NCBI GenBank assembly: GCA_041678605.1
Contig: JBAYNW010000009.1
Span: 1 to 63,770 of the forward strand
DNA: 63,770 nt
Source of the DNA: JBAYNW01 sp041678605
GTDB lineage: Bacteria > Cyanobacteriota > Vampirovibrionia > Gastranaerophilales > Gastranaerophilaceae
Direction: 5' to 3'
Shown here: piece by piece, positions 41,226-50,139 of the stretch
Layout of the letters: the number at the start of each line of letters is the position of its first letter
Position numbering within the stretch: position 1 is the stretch's first letter
Made by a program: the position numbers and the translations under genes
The notes under the pieces: generated by a model
Database searches by the model: none
Told to the model about the DNA's origin: nothing
Seen by the model: the letters and a program-made list of their open reading frames with translations, nothing else

Positions 41226-42017
41226 ATGAAAATATTAATATCTAATGATGACGGAATTGTGGCAAACGGCATAAAGGTGCTTTCTGAAACTTTAGCGGCC
41301 GAACACGAGGTTTATATTATAGCTCCGGACAGGGAAAGAAGTGCAGCAGGACACTCTCTGACTTTACACACGCCTTTGAGAGTCGAAGAACTCGACCCGA
41401 GAAACGGAGTAAAAAGGTGCTGGATAACAACAGGCACGCCGGGTGATTGCGTTAAAATCGGAATAAATGCCATTTTGAGCGAAGAAGAACGCCCTGACAT
41501 CGTTATATCCGGGATTAATCACGGACCAAACCTCGGGTCTGATATTTTGTATTCGGGGACTGTCAGCTGTGCCATGGAAGGTGCAATGTTAGATTGTCCC
41601 AGTATTGCTGTTTCTTTGGCAAGTTTGAGATACGAAATGGAAGATTTTAAATTTGCCGCAAGGTTTATCTTAAGCCTCTTGCCTAAGTTAAAAGAATTCC
41701 AGTTCCCTAAAAAAACTATTTTGAACGTAAACGTTCCCGCACTTGACCCTGAGGACATTGCGGGCGTAATGATTACGGAGCTGGGTAGAAAAATGTTCAC
41801 CGATACTTACGAAAAAAGAATTGACCCGAGAGGTAAAGTCTACTACTGGCTGGCCGGTGAACTTATCAATGAGCCGGAAGACGCCAAAACCGACATTGCG
41901 GCCGTACGAAACAACAAAATTTCTATAACACCGGTCACTTACGAGATGACAAGGAAAGGGTTTATGGCAGAGCTTAACTCAATTTTATGTGCGGATGACT
42001 CCTGTGACTGGTACTAA
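41226..42017 (+). CDS. surE: 5'-nucleotidase SurE
   Basis: 263 aa. Metal-binding ILISNDDGIVANGIKVLSET at the N-terminus (Asp-Asp pair), DRERSAAGHSLTLHTPL, TTGTPGDCVKIGI, VISGINHGPNLGSDILYSGT and VSCAMEGAMLDCPSIAVS are the SurE signature. It removes phosphate from nucleoside 5'-monophosphates and is linked to stationary-phase survival. AGAGGAG precedes ATG. Gap of 14 bp to the nagA-like gene. Confidence 0.96.
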   Translation: MKILISNDDGIVANGIKVLSETLAAEHEVYIIAPDRERSAAGHSLTLHTPLRVEELDPRNGVKRCWITTGTPGDCVKIGINAILSEEERPDIVISGINHGPNLGSDILYSGTVSCAMEGAMLDCPSIAVSLASLRYEMEDFKFAARFILSLLPKLKEFQFPKKTILNVNVPALDPEDIAGVMITELGRKMFTDTYEKRIDPRGKVYYWLAGELINEPEDAKTDIAAVRNNKISITPVTYEMTRKGFMAELNSILCADDSCDWY

Positions 42018-42031
42018 GGTGAATTGATGAT

Positions 42032-43009
42032 ATGGAAATATTGAATTACGAGAATTTTTACAAATCAAAGTTGCTTGTGGAACAGCATTTTCACGGTTGC
42101 TTCGGGGTGGATTTCAGCACTTGTGAAGCCAAAGACATTTTATTTTTGGCAAAAAAACTTTTGACGCACGGGATAGGCGGTTTTTATCCTACTCTGGTAA
42201 CAGACACCACAGAAAACATTAAACGCCAAATTGAGCGGATAAAAACCGCCCGAAAACAACAAACTTCCGAAATGGCGGAAATTTTGGGAATTCATCTTGA
42301 GGGGATTTTTATTAACCCTGAAAAAAAAGGAATTCACAACGAAAAATTGTTTTTGAAGCCCACCGTTGAAAATTACAAATTGATTGAAGACGATTTTATA
42401 AAAATAGTTACACTCGCTCCTGAGTTGGATGAAAACGGTAATTTGAGGGAATATTTAAGGGGAAAAGGGGTAAAAGTTCAGGCCGGACACTGTGTTGGAG
42501 CCGACCTAAGCGGATGTTCGGGAGTTACACACCTTTTCAACGCAATGTCCGGAATTACCCACAGACAGAGTTCGACGGCTTTGAGTGCTTTGGTTAACGA
42601 CAACATTTACACGGAAATTATTGCCGACGGCGTGCATCTGAGCGGCGACATTTTGAAACTTGTGTTTAAGTCTAAGCCGGAGGACAAGGTTATTTTGGTT
42701 TCTGATTCACTGCCTCTGGCAAAAAGCGGGTTAAAAGAAATGACTTTTGCCGGCGAAAAGATTTTTTATGACGGTAAAAAGGCAACTTCTGCTGACGGCA
42801 CAATTGCCGGAAGCACGGCTATTTTGGATGAAATAGTGAAAAATTTGGCTCTTAATGCTCCCAAAAACTTTGAAAAATATGTGAAGATGGCTAGCGACAA
42901 CCTTTATGCCTATCATAATGTTGAACTCGAAGGATGTGTTTACTGGGGTGAAGATTTTGAAATAGTCGCAATTGAAAAAGACGGAGTGGTTTTGTATAAG
43001 GGCGAATAG
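42032..43009 (+). CDS. nagA: N-acetylglucosamine-6-phosphate deacetylase, short form
   Basis: 325 aa. Amidohydrolase core: EQHFHGCFGVDFS near residue 17, the metal Glu in ILGIHLEGIFINPEKKGIHN near 88, VQAGHCVGADLSG, VTHLFNAMSG with His, IADGVHL and the catalytic Asp in VILVSDSLPLA. Full-length NagA (about 380 aa) starts with a beta-sandwich half of about 50 residues that is missing here. It removes the acetyl group from GlcNAc-6-P in amino-sugar recycling. Cotranscribed with surE. Confidence 0.88.
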   Translation: MEILNYENFYKSKLLVEQHFHGCFGVDFSTCEAKDILFLAKKLLTHGIGGFYPTLVTDTTENIKRQIERIKTARKQQTSEMAEILGIHLEGIFINPEKKGIHNEKLFLKPTVENYKLIEDDFIKIVTLAPELDENGNLREYLRGKGVKVQAGHCVGADLSGCSGVTHLFNAMSGITHRQSSTALSALVNDNIYTEIIADGVHLSGDILKLVFKSKPEDKVILVSDSLPLAKSGLKEMTFAGEKIFYDGKKATSADGTIAGSTAILDEIVKNLALNAPKNFEKYVKMASDNLYAYHNVELEGCVYWGEDFEIVAIEKDGVVLYKGE

Positions 43010-43057
43010 CGAGCTGAAATTTAAGCTTCATTAAAACTCGTTAAACTCCGCTTGAGA

Positions 43058-45004
43058 CTACCCTACCAGCCTCAAAACCTCATAAATATTTAATTTTTTT
43101 GCTTTTCCCCTGATTGAAACTTCCGAGATTTTTATTACGTCGACAAGGTTTCGGACTTTTTCATAGGTGGTAGAACTTATCAGAAATCTGGTTTTGTAGA
43201 CCTTGTTATAGCTTTCGATTCTGCTTGCGAGGTTAACCACATCTCCTATAACTGTGTATTCAAGACGTTTTTCGGAGCCGATATTGCCGACAAACGCTTC
43301 TCCTGAATTAATTCCAACTCCGATTTCAATTTTCGGTTTACCCTCTTTTAACCATTTTTTCTGCAATTCTTCAATTCTCTCGAGTATCTCATTTGCACAT
43401 TTGACAGCATTTTCAGCATGATTTTTATCCTGAATAGGCTCACCGAAAATTGCCATGACCGCATCCCCGATGAATTTGTTAATAACGCCGTTATATTTGC
43501 CGATAATGGGTTCAATTTCCGTAAAATATTCGTTTAATATGAGCGAAACCTCTTCTGCACTCATTTTCTCACTCATTGACGTAAAACCTCTTATATCGGC
43601 AAAAAGCACGGTCACGTTGGCACGTTTTCCGCCCAGCTTGAGTCCGTCAATGTCCTTGACAACGTTTTGCATAACGTCCTGGGATATGTATCTTCCCATT
43701 GCACTTTTGATTTTCTCTTTATTCCTTCCTTCCAGAATAAATCTGTAGGAATAAGCAATCGTCATCGTAATTATTTGAAGTGCAATCGGCGTAATGACGT
43801 TTATTACGATGTTAAATCTGTAACACAGGATACAAACCGCTATGAAGGCGAGCATTATCACTGATACAATACCAAGTGAGGCAAAGAGTGAAAAATATCT
43901 TATAACGAGAAAAGTTGCCCCCAAAAGGATTATTAAATAAAATATATCCTGAAAATTTCCTGTTTGAACCAAAAATTCATTATGTAAAATATTATCCAGA
44001 TTTGTGGCCTGAAGGTCGACCCCCGGATGGTCATTGGAAATAGGGGTTCTTTTAACGTCCTCAAGCCCTACGGCAATAGCTTTAGCATTTGCTCCCACAA
44101 ATACTATTTTATCCTCAAAAACCTGCGGCGAAATTACTGGCGGCTTCCCTTTTTTGATGTTATCCAGAGAATCCATTATGTCTATGGCTGAATAGGTCTT
44201 GTGCGAGTATTGCGAATTTGGAAGAAGCTTATAGTAATGAATATTATTGAAAACGCCGTTATATTTACTATAAGCGGGAATTTTCAATTTAGATTTAGTT
44301 GAAATTATCCTATCATCTTTCACAATAAACGTGTTATCAGGGTGCAAATAATTATACATTCTCAGAGAAAGTGACGGATACAAGGTTCCTTTGTAGTCGA
44401 CAAACTGGTCAATAGAGCGAATATACCCGTCAAAATCAGGCGTAGTTATAACGGAGCCGACTTTGCTCACCGAATTAAAATACTGTTTGGGAAATTTTGA
44501 CAAACTTTGATAAAAAGACGGGAGTTTTCTTGTCCGTTCGTCTTTTACGCCAATAGAAAACTTATTTTTAAAAATTTTATCATAATTTTTACCGTCTGCT
44601 TTGGCTTGATATGGGGAATTCAGAGGAACAAACCCGACCGACAGATTATTTATTCCTTTTATTGAGGAGTAAAATTTTAAATCAGAGCTGAGATTTCCGA
44701 CATCAGGAGTTGCAATGATTGCGTCAAAACCGACCGCCTTTGCCATTGAATACTTATCTAAATATTCAAATATCTTACTGTATAATTCTCTTTTCCATGG
44801 CCATCTTATTCTTTCCAAAGATTTGTCGTCAATTGTTATTATTACTATATCATCAGACCCGTATTTGTTTGCGGAAAAATTTTGTACCATAAAATTATAT
44901 GCTTTCGGCTCAAAAAATGACGTAGAGATTACGTACGCAACAAGCATAAATACTAAAATTGCAAGGACAATTATTATCGGTTTAATGTTTTTTATTATTT
45001 TCAT
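43058..45004 (-). CDS. Membrane adenylate/guanylate cyclase with CHASE2 sensor
   Basis: 648 aa. N-terminal transmembrane helix (residues 9-28), an extracytoplasmic CHASE2 domain (about 35-345; DIVIITIDDKSLERIRWPWK, GFDAIIATPD, VFEDKIVFVGANAKAI). Three closely spaced helices follow (about 355-430), then a class III cyclase catalytic domain (about 465-640). Metal Asps lie in VTVLFADIRGFTSMSEKMSA and KFIGDAVMAIFGEPIQDKNH, and the end is YTVIGDVVNLASRIESYN. It makes cAMP (or cGMP) on an outside signal. This architecture is common in cyanobacteria. No strong ribosome site. Confidence 0.93.
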   Translation of the reverse strand: MKIIKNIKPIIIVLAILVFMLVAYVISTSFFEPKAYNFMVQNFSANKYGSDDIVIITIDDKSLERIRWPWKRELYSKIFEYLDKYSMAKAVGFDAIIATPDVGNLSSDLKFYSSIKGINNLSVGFVPLNSPYQAKADGKNYDKIFKNKFSIGVKDERTRKLPSFYQSLSKFPKQYFNSVSKVGSVITTPDFDGYIRSIDQFVDYKGTLYPSLSLRMYNYLHPDNTFIVKDDRIISTKSKLKIPAYSKYNGVFNNIHYYKLLPNSQYSHKTYSAIDIMDSLDNIKKGKPPVISPQVFEDKIVFVGANAKAIAVGLEDVKRTPISNDHPGVDLQATNLDNILHNEFLVQTGNFQDIFYLIILLGATFLVIRYFSLFASLGIVSVIMLAFIAVCILCYRFNIVINVITPIALQIITMTIAYSYRFILEGRNKEKIKSAMGRYISQDVMQNVVKDIDGLKLGGKRANVTVLFADIRGFTSMSEKMSAEEVSLILNEYFTEIEPIIGKYNGVINKFIGDAVMAIFGEPIQDKNHAENAVKCANEILERIEELQKKWLKEGKPKIEIGVGINSGEAFVGNIGSEKRLEYTVIGDVVNLASRIESYNKVYKTRFLISSTTYEKVRNLVDVIKISEVSIRGKAKKLNIYEVLRLVG

Positions 45005-45044
45005 TCTTTAATTATGATATAATAAATTAAAAGAAAAGGAAATT

Positions 45045-45656
45045 ATGCAAGAAAACTTAATTAAAAAAATATCCGAGGAAAAAATTTATCCTATAATAAG
45101 GTGTAAAGATGCCCAAACTGCTATTGATACCGCAAATGCCCTTATAGAGGGCGGCATTAAGATTTTAGAAATAAATGTTGAAAATTACTCATTGTATCAG
45201 GCAATACATGAAGTTTCCAAGAATGCAGTGGTGGCGGCAGGCGGTATAATTACGGCTCAACAGGCAGATAATGCGGTTGATGCGGGTGCCGAAATTATTT
45301 CCTCACCTATTTTTCAGATGAATATGGTAAAAATTTCGAAAGACAGGGAAATCCCTTTAATCGCCGGCACTTCAACAGCGAACGAAGCTTACAGTGCATG
45401 GAAAACCCGTGTTCCTTTGATTAAAATATTCCCTGCAAAAGCACTTGGAGGCGTTTTATACATTGAAGATTTACTCAGGCCGATGCCATTTTTAAGCGTA
45501 ATGCCTTCAGGAAACATACTTCTTGACGAAGTTCCTGATTACATAAAAGCCGGTGCCATAGCGGTTGGCGTCGGCAGAGGTTTTTGCGAAGGCTCGAATT
45601 TCGCCGAGATTACAAAAAAAGCTAAACGTGTTATTGAAAAATTAAAGGATTTATAA
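45045..45656 (+). CDS. KDPG/KHG aldolase-like protein
   Basis: 203 aa TIM barrel. Schiff-base Lys in LIKIFPAKALGGVLYIEDLL near residue 130, catalytic Glu in IKILEINVENYSLYQAIHEV, AAGGIITAQQADNAVDAGAE, MPSGNILLDEVPDYIKAG and VGVGRGF. It fits the Eda family that cleaves 2-keto-3-deoxy-6-phosphogluconate (and 4-hydroxy-2-oxoglutarate). The substrate pocket differs (INVEN in place of VTLRT), so a related ketodeoxy-sugar is possible. An extended -10 (TGATATAAT) and AAAAGGAAA lie upstream. The next gene is a sugar kinase. Confidence 0.85.
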   Translation: MQENLIKKISEEKIYPIIRCKDAQTAIDTANALIEGGIKILEINVENYSLYQAIHEVSKNAVVAAGGIITAQQADNAVDAGAEIISSPIFQMNMVKISKDREIPLIAGTSTANEAYSAWKTRVPLIKIFPAKALGGVLYIEDLLRPMPFLSVMPSGNILLDEVPDYIKAGAIAVGVGRGFCEGSNFAEITKKAKRVIEKLKDL

Positions 45657-45661
45657 ATTTT

Positions 45662-46600
45662 ATGGTAGAGAAATTAGATATAATAACCTTTGGCGAAGGT
45701 TTAATAGAGTTATCGAGTGATATAAGTCTGAGTTTGACAAAGTCATTGGACAAATATTACGGCGGAGATACTCTTGCGACGGCAGTTGCGGCCAGAAGAT
45801 TAGGCTCAAAGGTCGGCTATATAACTCGTGTGGGATGTGACTATTTCAAAGAATTTTTGATGGACAGCTGGCAGGCCGAGGGTTTGGATATCTCTCAAGT
45901 TAAGCTCACTGACGATTTCAACGGGCTTTATCTGCTTGCAAGACCCCAAAACGGACCCAAAGAATTTTCCTATTACAGGAAAAGAACGGCGTCTTCCAAT
46001 CTTTCGATTGAAGATATTTCCGAAAAATATATTGAAAGTGCCAAAATATTTTATACGTCCGGCATCGCACAAACTCTTTCTTTATCGGCTAGAGAAGCTG
46101 TCAAAAGAGCTTACAAAATTGCGAAGGAAAAGGGGCTCACTACAGCTTACGACCCGAATTACAGCCCTTTGATTACGACGTCTGAAGAAGCTAAGGAAGT
46201 TTTTGATGAAGTTATAAATGACATTGATATATTATTCTTAAGCGACAAAAACGACGTGTCGAAGCTCTTTGACATTAATTCTGCGGAAAAAGTTATTAAA
46301 TATTTTTGGGACACGGGAATTAATATAATTGTTATCAAATCAACTCAAGACGGCGGGTATTATACCGGTTATGCGGGAGATATCGTTTTTTGCAAATTCT
46401 TTGCCCCGACAACCGTAGATACAACTTGCTCGGGAGATGCTTTCAACGGTGGATTTTTACACGCAGTCGCTTCAGGGTTTTCTCCGTTTGAAGCCACAAA
46501 GTTGGCCTCGGTGGTTTCCGGACTCCAATCTCAAAAAATCGGTGCGATTAAATCTATTCCTACAAAAGAAGAAGTTTATTCAGAATATGAAAAAATCTAG
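45662..46600 (+). CDS. PfkB-family sugar kinase, probably 2-keto-3-deoxygluconate kinase
   Basis: 312 aa ribokinase-fold protein. LDIITFGEGLIELSSDISLS at the N-terminus, YYGGDTLATAVAARRLGSKV near residue 37, TAYDPNYSPL, and the C-terminal catalytic motif TVDTTCSGDAFNGGFLHAVA near 257 (the Asp of GD is the base). Adjacent to the aldolase gene, so the pair probably phosphorylates and then splits a 2-keto-3-deoxy acid, a half Entner-Doudoroff route. Starts 6 bp after the aldolase stop; overlaps csaB by 14 bp. Confidence 0.87.
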   Translation: MVEKLDIITFGEGLIELSSDISLSLTKSLDKYYGGDTLATAVAARRLGSKVGYITRVGCDYFKEFLMDSWQAEGLDISQVKLTDDFNGLYLLARPQNGPKEFSYYRKRTASSNLSIEDISEKYIESAKIFYTSGIAQTLSLSAREAVKRAYKIAKEKGLTTAYDPNYSPLITTSEEAKEVFDEVINDIDILFLSDKNDVSKLFDINSAEKVIKYFWDTGINIIVIKSTQDGGYYTGYAGDIVFCKFFAPTTVDTTCSGDAFNGGFLHAVASGFSPFEATKLASVVSGLQSQKIGAIKSIPTKEEVYSEYEKI

Positions 46601-47633
46601 TGAAAAACACAAAAATATTTTAATCTCGGGCTATTATGGATTTGATAACTTCGGCGATGAAGCAATTTTAGGAGTTTTGACCGGAAAACTTAAAGATTTT
46701 GGAGCAAATATTACCGTTCTGTCTAAAAATCCACGCAAAACTGCCTCTTTGTACGGCGTTAATTCAACTTTCTTATTTTGTTTGAGTCGGGTTATTTATA
46801 GAATTATAAAATGTGATGTTCTGGTTTCAGGCGGCGGAAGCCTGCTTCAGGATGTAACAAGCCTTAAAAGCCTGCTTTACTACCTTTGGGTGATTAACAC
46901 AGCTTTATTTTTCAAGAAAAAGGTAATAATATTCGCTCAGGGAATAGGGCCGATAAACAATAAATTTGGTGCTTTTTTGACAAAAAAAACGCTGCAAAAG
47001 TGTTCGTCTGTGACGGTTAGGGACAGAAAAAGCCGGCTTTTGCTTCATAAGTGGGGTGTAAAGGCGGATTTGGTCTGTGACCCTTTGTTTGAAGTTGTTA
47101 TGCCGACACCTGTTCCATCAAACAAAGTCGGGGTGCAGTTAAGAAGTTTCAAAACGTTAAAAGAAAATTTACTTGTGAAGTTGGCCGAACAGATAAACAA
47201 GAATTTTTCAGATAAAGAAATAGAAATCTACTCATTTCAAGACAGCCTAGATTTAACAATTTGCAGACATTTTCAAGAGATTTTAAAATCAATTAATCCG
47301 CAGATTAAAACAGAATTAATATATGGCCAGACCTCTCAAAAAATTCTTGAGAGAATTTCCCGACTTGAATATATGATAGCCATGCGTTTTCACGCAAACT
47401 TAATAGCACTTAAGTGCGGAATTAAAACTCTCGCCATCAGCTACGATATAAAGGTCGAAAAACTCGCCGAAGAAGCCCAAATACCTTTTGTTTCAATGCT
47501 CGGTGACGAAAATTATGACCGCCTTTTTGAAAAGCTTAAAAATTTAGACGGAAATAAGTTGATTGAATTTTCCAACTCAAAACACTTTGACTGGGGAAAA
47601 CTTGAGGAAATGGCCGAGTGGCGAGACGGTTGA
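46587..47633 (+). CDS. csaB: Polysaccharide pyruvyl transferase CsaB
   Basis: 348 aa from the ATG at 46587, which overlaps the kinase end. Segments: NILISGYYGFDNFGDEAILG (residues 10-29), CDVLVSGGGSLLQDVTSLKS near 82, KKVIIFAQGIGPINNKFGAF, VTVRDRKSRLLLHKWGVKAD, YMIAMRFHANLIALKCGIKT. It transfers pyruvate from PEP to a cell-wall polysaccharide, usually to anchor SLH-domain surface proteins. Its last codons and stop (AEWRDG then TGA) run straight into a repeat block, so the natural C-terminus may have been replaced. Confidence 0.9.
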   Translation: MKKSSEKHKNILISGYYGFDNFGDEAILGVLTGKLKDFGANITVLSKNPRKTASLYGVNSTFLFCLSRVIYRIIKCDVLVSGGGSLLQDVTSLKSLLYYLWVINTALFFKKKVIIFAQGIGPINNKFGAFLTKKTLQKCSSVTVRDRKSRLLLHKWGVKADLVCDPLFEVVMPTPVPSNKVGVQLRSFKTLKENLLVKLAEQINKNFSDKEIEIYSFQDSLDLTICRHFQEILKSINPQIKTELIYGQTSQKILERISRLEYMIAMRFHANLIALKCGIKTLAISYDIKVEKLAEEAQIPFVSMLGDENYDRLFEKLKNLDGNKLIEFSNSKHFDWGKLEEMAEWRDG

Positions 47634-47970
47634 AAGGCTTAAGGGCTGAAGGGTTGAAGGGCTTTTTACGAAGTGATTAAGTGACTGGGTGATTAAGTGA
47701 TTAAGTGCAACAAAAAAAATTAAAACTTTCCCTTTCCCCGTTTCCCTCGCTAGCGTAAAAGCAGGTGCGTTAATGCATTAAATAAGGTCATTTACAAGTT
47801 TCTGCCGCACAAACGCACCGGCACAGAATAATGAGGCAATTTTTTGGATTGCTTCGTCGCAAACTTGCTCCTCGCAACGACAAGAAATTCCGTTCACGGT
47901 TTTTTTAAAAATTTGCGAAGCATTATTGCACTTAATCACTTAGTCACTCAGTCACTTCGCTCCTTCGCTC
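47628..47970. repeat. Mosaic tandem-repeat block
   Basis: From the csaB stop: TTGAAAGG-CTTAAGGG-CTGAAGGG-TTGAAGGG octamers. Then come AAGTGATT octamers (five, third one GGGTGATT), CAACAAAAAAAATTAAAACT, CCCTTTCCCCGTTTCC. The longer module follows (ATTGCTTCGTCGCAAACTTG, CTCGCAACGAC, TTCCGTTCACGG, TTTGCGAAGCATTATTGCAC), and the block ends with CACTTAGT and GCTCCTTC octamers next to the second prepilin-like gene. No gene. Confidence 0.8.
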
Positions 47971-48930
47971 CTAATAATTCATCTGCCAGCTTTCTTCAAT
48001 AATGCGGCCGGCACAATATCTGCCTTGTTTATTCGTTCCGTTGTTATATCCCGAGTTACAGCCATTGGTTTTCCAAAGATCATATTTAGCTCCACCGGCA
48101 GGATATAAGGCAGGTCCGTTGTCATTGTCAATTGCAAACCAAAATATATCACGTCCAAAAGCATTTGGTTTTTTGAGTCCGTTTACGTCAATATAAACAT
48201 ATAGCATACATACCTTGGTTAACGAACCGACTGAACCACTGCAGCCTAAAGATGGGGTAACAAGTCTGACAGCCATTCCATCTGCTGTTATAAATCTGTA
48301 ATAGGATGTGCCATCATATCCGCTGTGAATGTCACTACCGTCAAAATTAAAGGCTATTGTGTCTGAGAAACAGCCTGTTGTTGTCGTATCACAATTCTTT
48401 GCCACATTGAAATAAGCGGCTATTTTATCGCCCATGGTTTTTAAATCCGCTGAATCGAAGAAACAGCTCAAATCGCCTATACAGCCACTGTCAGCGGCCA
48501 TTTGAATTAAGGCCTGATTCCATAAAGAATAAGCTTTTCTCGCACCCGCAACATATGCGGCCTTTTGGGATTCGGCAATCACTCCGGGAATCATAAGCCC
48601 TGCGACCACGCCGATAATTCCGAGGGTGATGAGGACTTCTGCGAGAGTGAAAGCGGGTTGAAAGGTCGAACGGTTGAATGGTCGAAAGGTTGATTTTTCA
48701 ACGTCATTGCGAGGAGAAACAGTGAGGCGTGAGAGGTGAGACGTGAGAAGAGAAACGGGAGAAGGAAAACGGAATTTCCCGTCATTGCGAGGAGAAACAA
48801 AGTTTCGACGAAGCAATCTTGCCAATGTACGCCCACAGGATAGATTGCTTCGGTGAATTCCCTTTGTCAGGGCCGATAACCAATGTCTCGCAATGACGTA
48901 AAAGCGTGCAATTGTATTTCTGTTTAGCAT
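47971..48930 (-). CDS. Prepilin-like protein, paralog with repeat-expanded leader
   Basis: 319 aa. The mature part from F96 (PAFTLAEVLITLGIIGVVAG) is about 80% alike the protein at 118-978 over its whole length, ending WQMNY. The N-terminal 95 residues are encoded by dispersed repeats: LLRRNFVSPRND, VSLLTSHLSRLTVSPRNDVE and STFRPFNRSTFQPAFTLAEV correspond to intergenic modules elsewhere. Start ATG at 48930 follows AGAGGA. All this stays in frame, so a far longer type III leader is predicted than normal. Whether prepilin peptidase still handles it is unknown. Confidence 0.82.
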   Translation of the reverse strand: MLNRNTIARFYVIARHWLSALTKGIHRSNLSCGRTLARLLRRNFVSPRNDGKFRFPSPVSLLTSHLSRLTVSPRNDVEKSTFRPFNRSTFQPAFTLAEVLITLGIIGVVAGLMIPGVIAESQKAAYVAGARKAYSLWNQALIQMAADSGCIGDLSCFFDSADLKTMGDKIAAYFNVAKNCDTTTTGCFSDTIAFNFDGSDIHSGYDGTSYYRFITADGMAVRLVTPSLGCSGSVGSLTKVCMLYVYIDVNGLKKPNAFGRDIFWFAIDNDNGPALYPAGGAKYDLWKTNGCNSGYNNGTNKQGRYCAGRIIEESWQMNY

Positions 48931-48961
48931 TTAAAATCCTCTGATTTCATTTAATGAAATT

Positions 48962-48990
48962 ATTATAGTTTATTTTAAAGAAAAAAGCAA
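48962..48990 (-). promoter_or_regulatory. Promoter of the second repeat-leader prepilin gene
   Basis: On the minus strand TTGCTT (48985-48990), 17 bases, TATAAT (48962-48967), about 31 bp before the ATG. Upstream of the -35, GTAAACAATTTG is shared with the promoter at 1010-1038. Confidence 0.65.
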
Positions 48991-49335
48991 ATTGTTTACA
49001 TTTTATTAAGGGAAACGGGAAAGGAAATTGGTAATTGGGAATTGGGAATTGAGAACAGAACCGTTCGACCATTCAACCCTTCGACCTTTCGACCATTCAA
49101 CCCAGTCACTGTTACTTAATCACTTCGTAAAAAGCCTTTCAGGAATAATGAGGCAATTTTTTGGATTGCTTCGTCGAAACTTTGTTTCTCCTCGCAACGA
49201 CGGGAAATCCCGTTCCCTGTTACCTTTTTTTTAAAAATTTGCGAAGCATTATTGAACTTAATCACTTAATCACCCAGTCACTTAATCACTTCGTAAAAAG
49301 CCCTTCAACCCTTCGACCTTTCGACCTTTCGACCT
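48991..49335. repeat. Mosaic tandem-repeat block
   Basis: TTTACATTTTATTAAGGGAAACGGGAAAGG (as at 1040), AATTGGT/AATTGGG heptamers, then CGTTCGACCATTCAACCCTT octamers. TTACTTAATCACTT octamers follow, then the ATTGCTTCGTCG module, TTGCGAAGCATTATTGAAC, and further CACTTAAT and TTCGACCT octamers up to the folE2 stop. About 120 bp of it are nearly identical to the insert in prmC (59010-59216). Confidence 0.8.
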
Positions 49336-50136
49336 CTAGCCTTCCATCTGGTATGCCCAGGCGGAGTGATTATGGATGCTTTCAAATGCTTCACACTCAA
49401 CTTCAAACGAAGTAATTGTTTTATCTTCCCTGAGGGCTAAGACGACGTCCCTGAGAATATCCTCAACAAATTTCGGGTTTTTATAAGCCTTCTCCGTCAC
49501 AAATTTTTCGTCCACCCTTTTTAACAGCGGATAAATTTCACAAGAACCGCATTTTTCGATTATCTTAATCAAATCTTCAATCCAAATATGGTTTTTTTCG
49601 TTGTAAGAAATCTTAACAGAAATAATTGCCCGCTGATTGTGTGCTCCGCATTCGGAAATCTCTTTTGAACAAGGGCAAAGAGTTGTTACGGGAACTTTTA
49701 CGCCTAAAATAAATTTATACTTTTCGTTTACTCCGCCGGGATTGGACAAAACACCTTCAAATGAACAATCGTAGCTCATTGGCGAAGATAATTTTGTTAC
49801 GGGAGATTTTTTATCAATAAAATATTTGAAATTAAACTCCAATTCTCCGCTTTGTGCGTTCAGCTTTTTTATTATTGTGGCTAAACACCCTTTAATATCC
49901 ACTCCCAGAAGGTTTTTGTTTTTCCATTCACTCAAAACTTCCACAAATCTGGACATGTGCGTCCCCTTGTAGTGCTTTGGCAAAGAGACATTCACTCTGG
50001 CTTTTGCGTTCACAACCTGATTAGATTCATTTTTTCTCTGGATTGTGAGCGGCAGTTCAACGTGTTTTATTCCCACCTTTTGAATATCTATGCCTCTGTC
50101 ATCCTTTGAATTTTGAGTGTCGTTAAGAGTTTTCAT
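49336..50136 (-). CDS. folE2: GTP cyclohydrolase FolE2 (type IB)
   Basis: 266 aa. The zinc/metal Cys is in VTTLCPCSKEISECGAHNQR near residue 155. Other marks: GIKHVELPLTIQRKNESNQV, NVSLPKHYKGTHMSRFVEVL, MSYDCSFEG and SFEVECEAFESIHNHSAWAY at the C-terminus. It opens GTP to 7,8-dihydroneopterin triphosphate for folate or queuosine synthesis; the FolE2 form is common where zinc is limiting. Starts just 3 bp after the stop of the small duplicated protein gene. Its stop sits next to a repeat block. Confidence 0.95.
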   Translation of the reverse strand: MKTLNDTQNSKDDRGIDIQKVGIKHVELPLTIQRKNESNQVVNAKARVNVSLPKHYKGTHMSRFVEVLSEWKNKNLLGVDIKGCLATIIKKLNAQSGELEFNFKYFIDKKSPVTKLSSPMSYDCSFEGVLSNPGGVNEKYKFILGVKVPVTTLCPCSKEISECGAHNQRAIISVKISYNEKNHIWIEDLIKIIEKCGSCEIYPLLKRVDEKFVTEKAYKNPKFVEDILRDVVLALREDKTITSFEVECEAFESIHNHSAWAYQMEG

Positions 50137-50139
50137 TGT

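Noticed and set aside
49028..49415. Short plus-strand frames rich in PFDHSTLRPFDHST
   Set aside because: They are translations of 8-bp repeats outside genes, with no start signals; the same residues inside PrmC arise from the inserted repeat.
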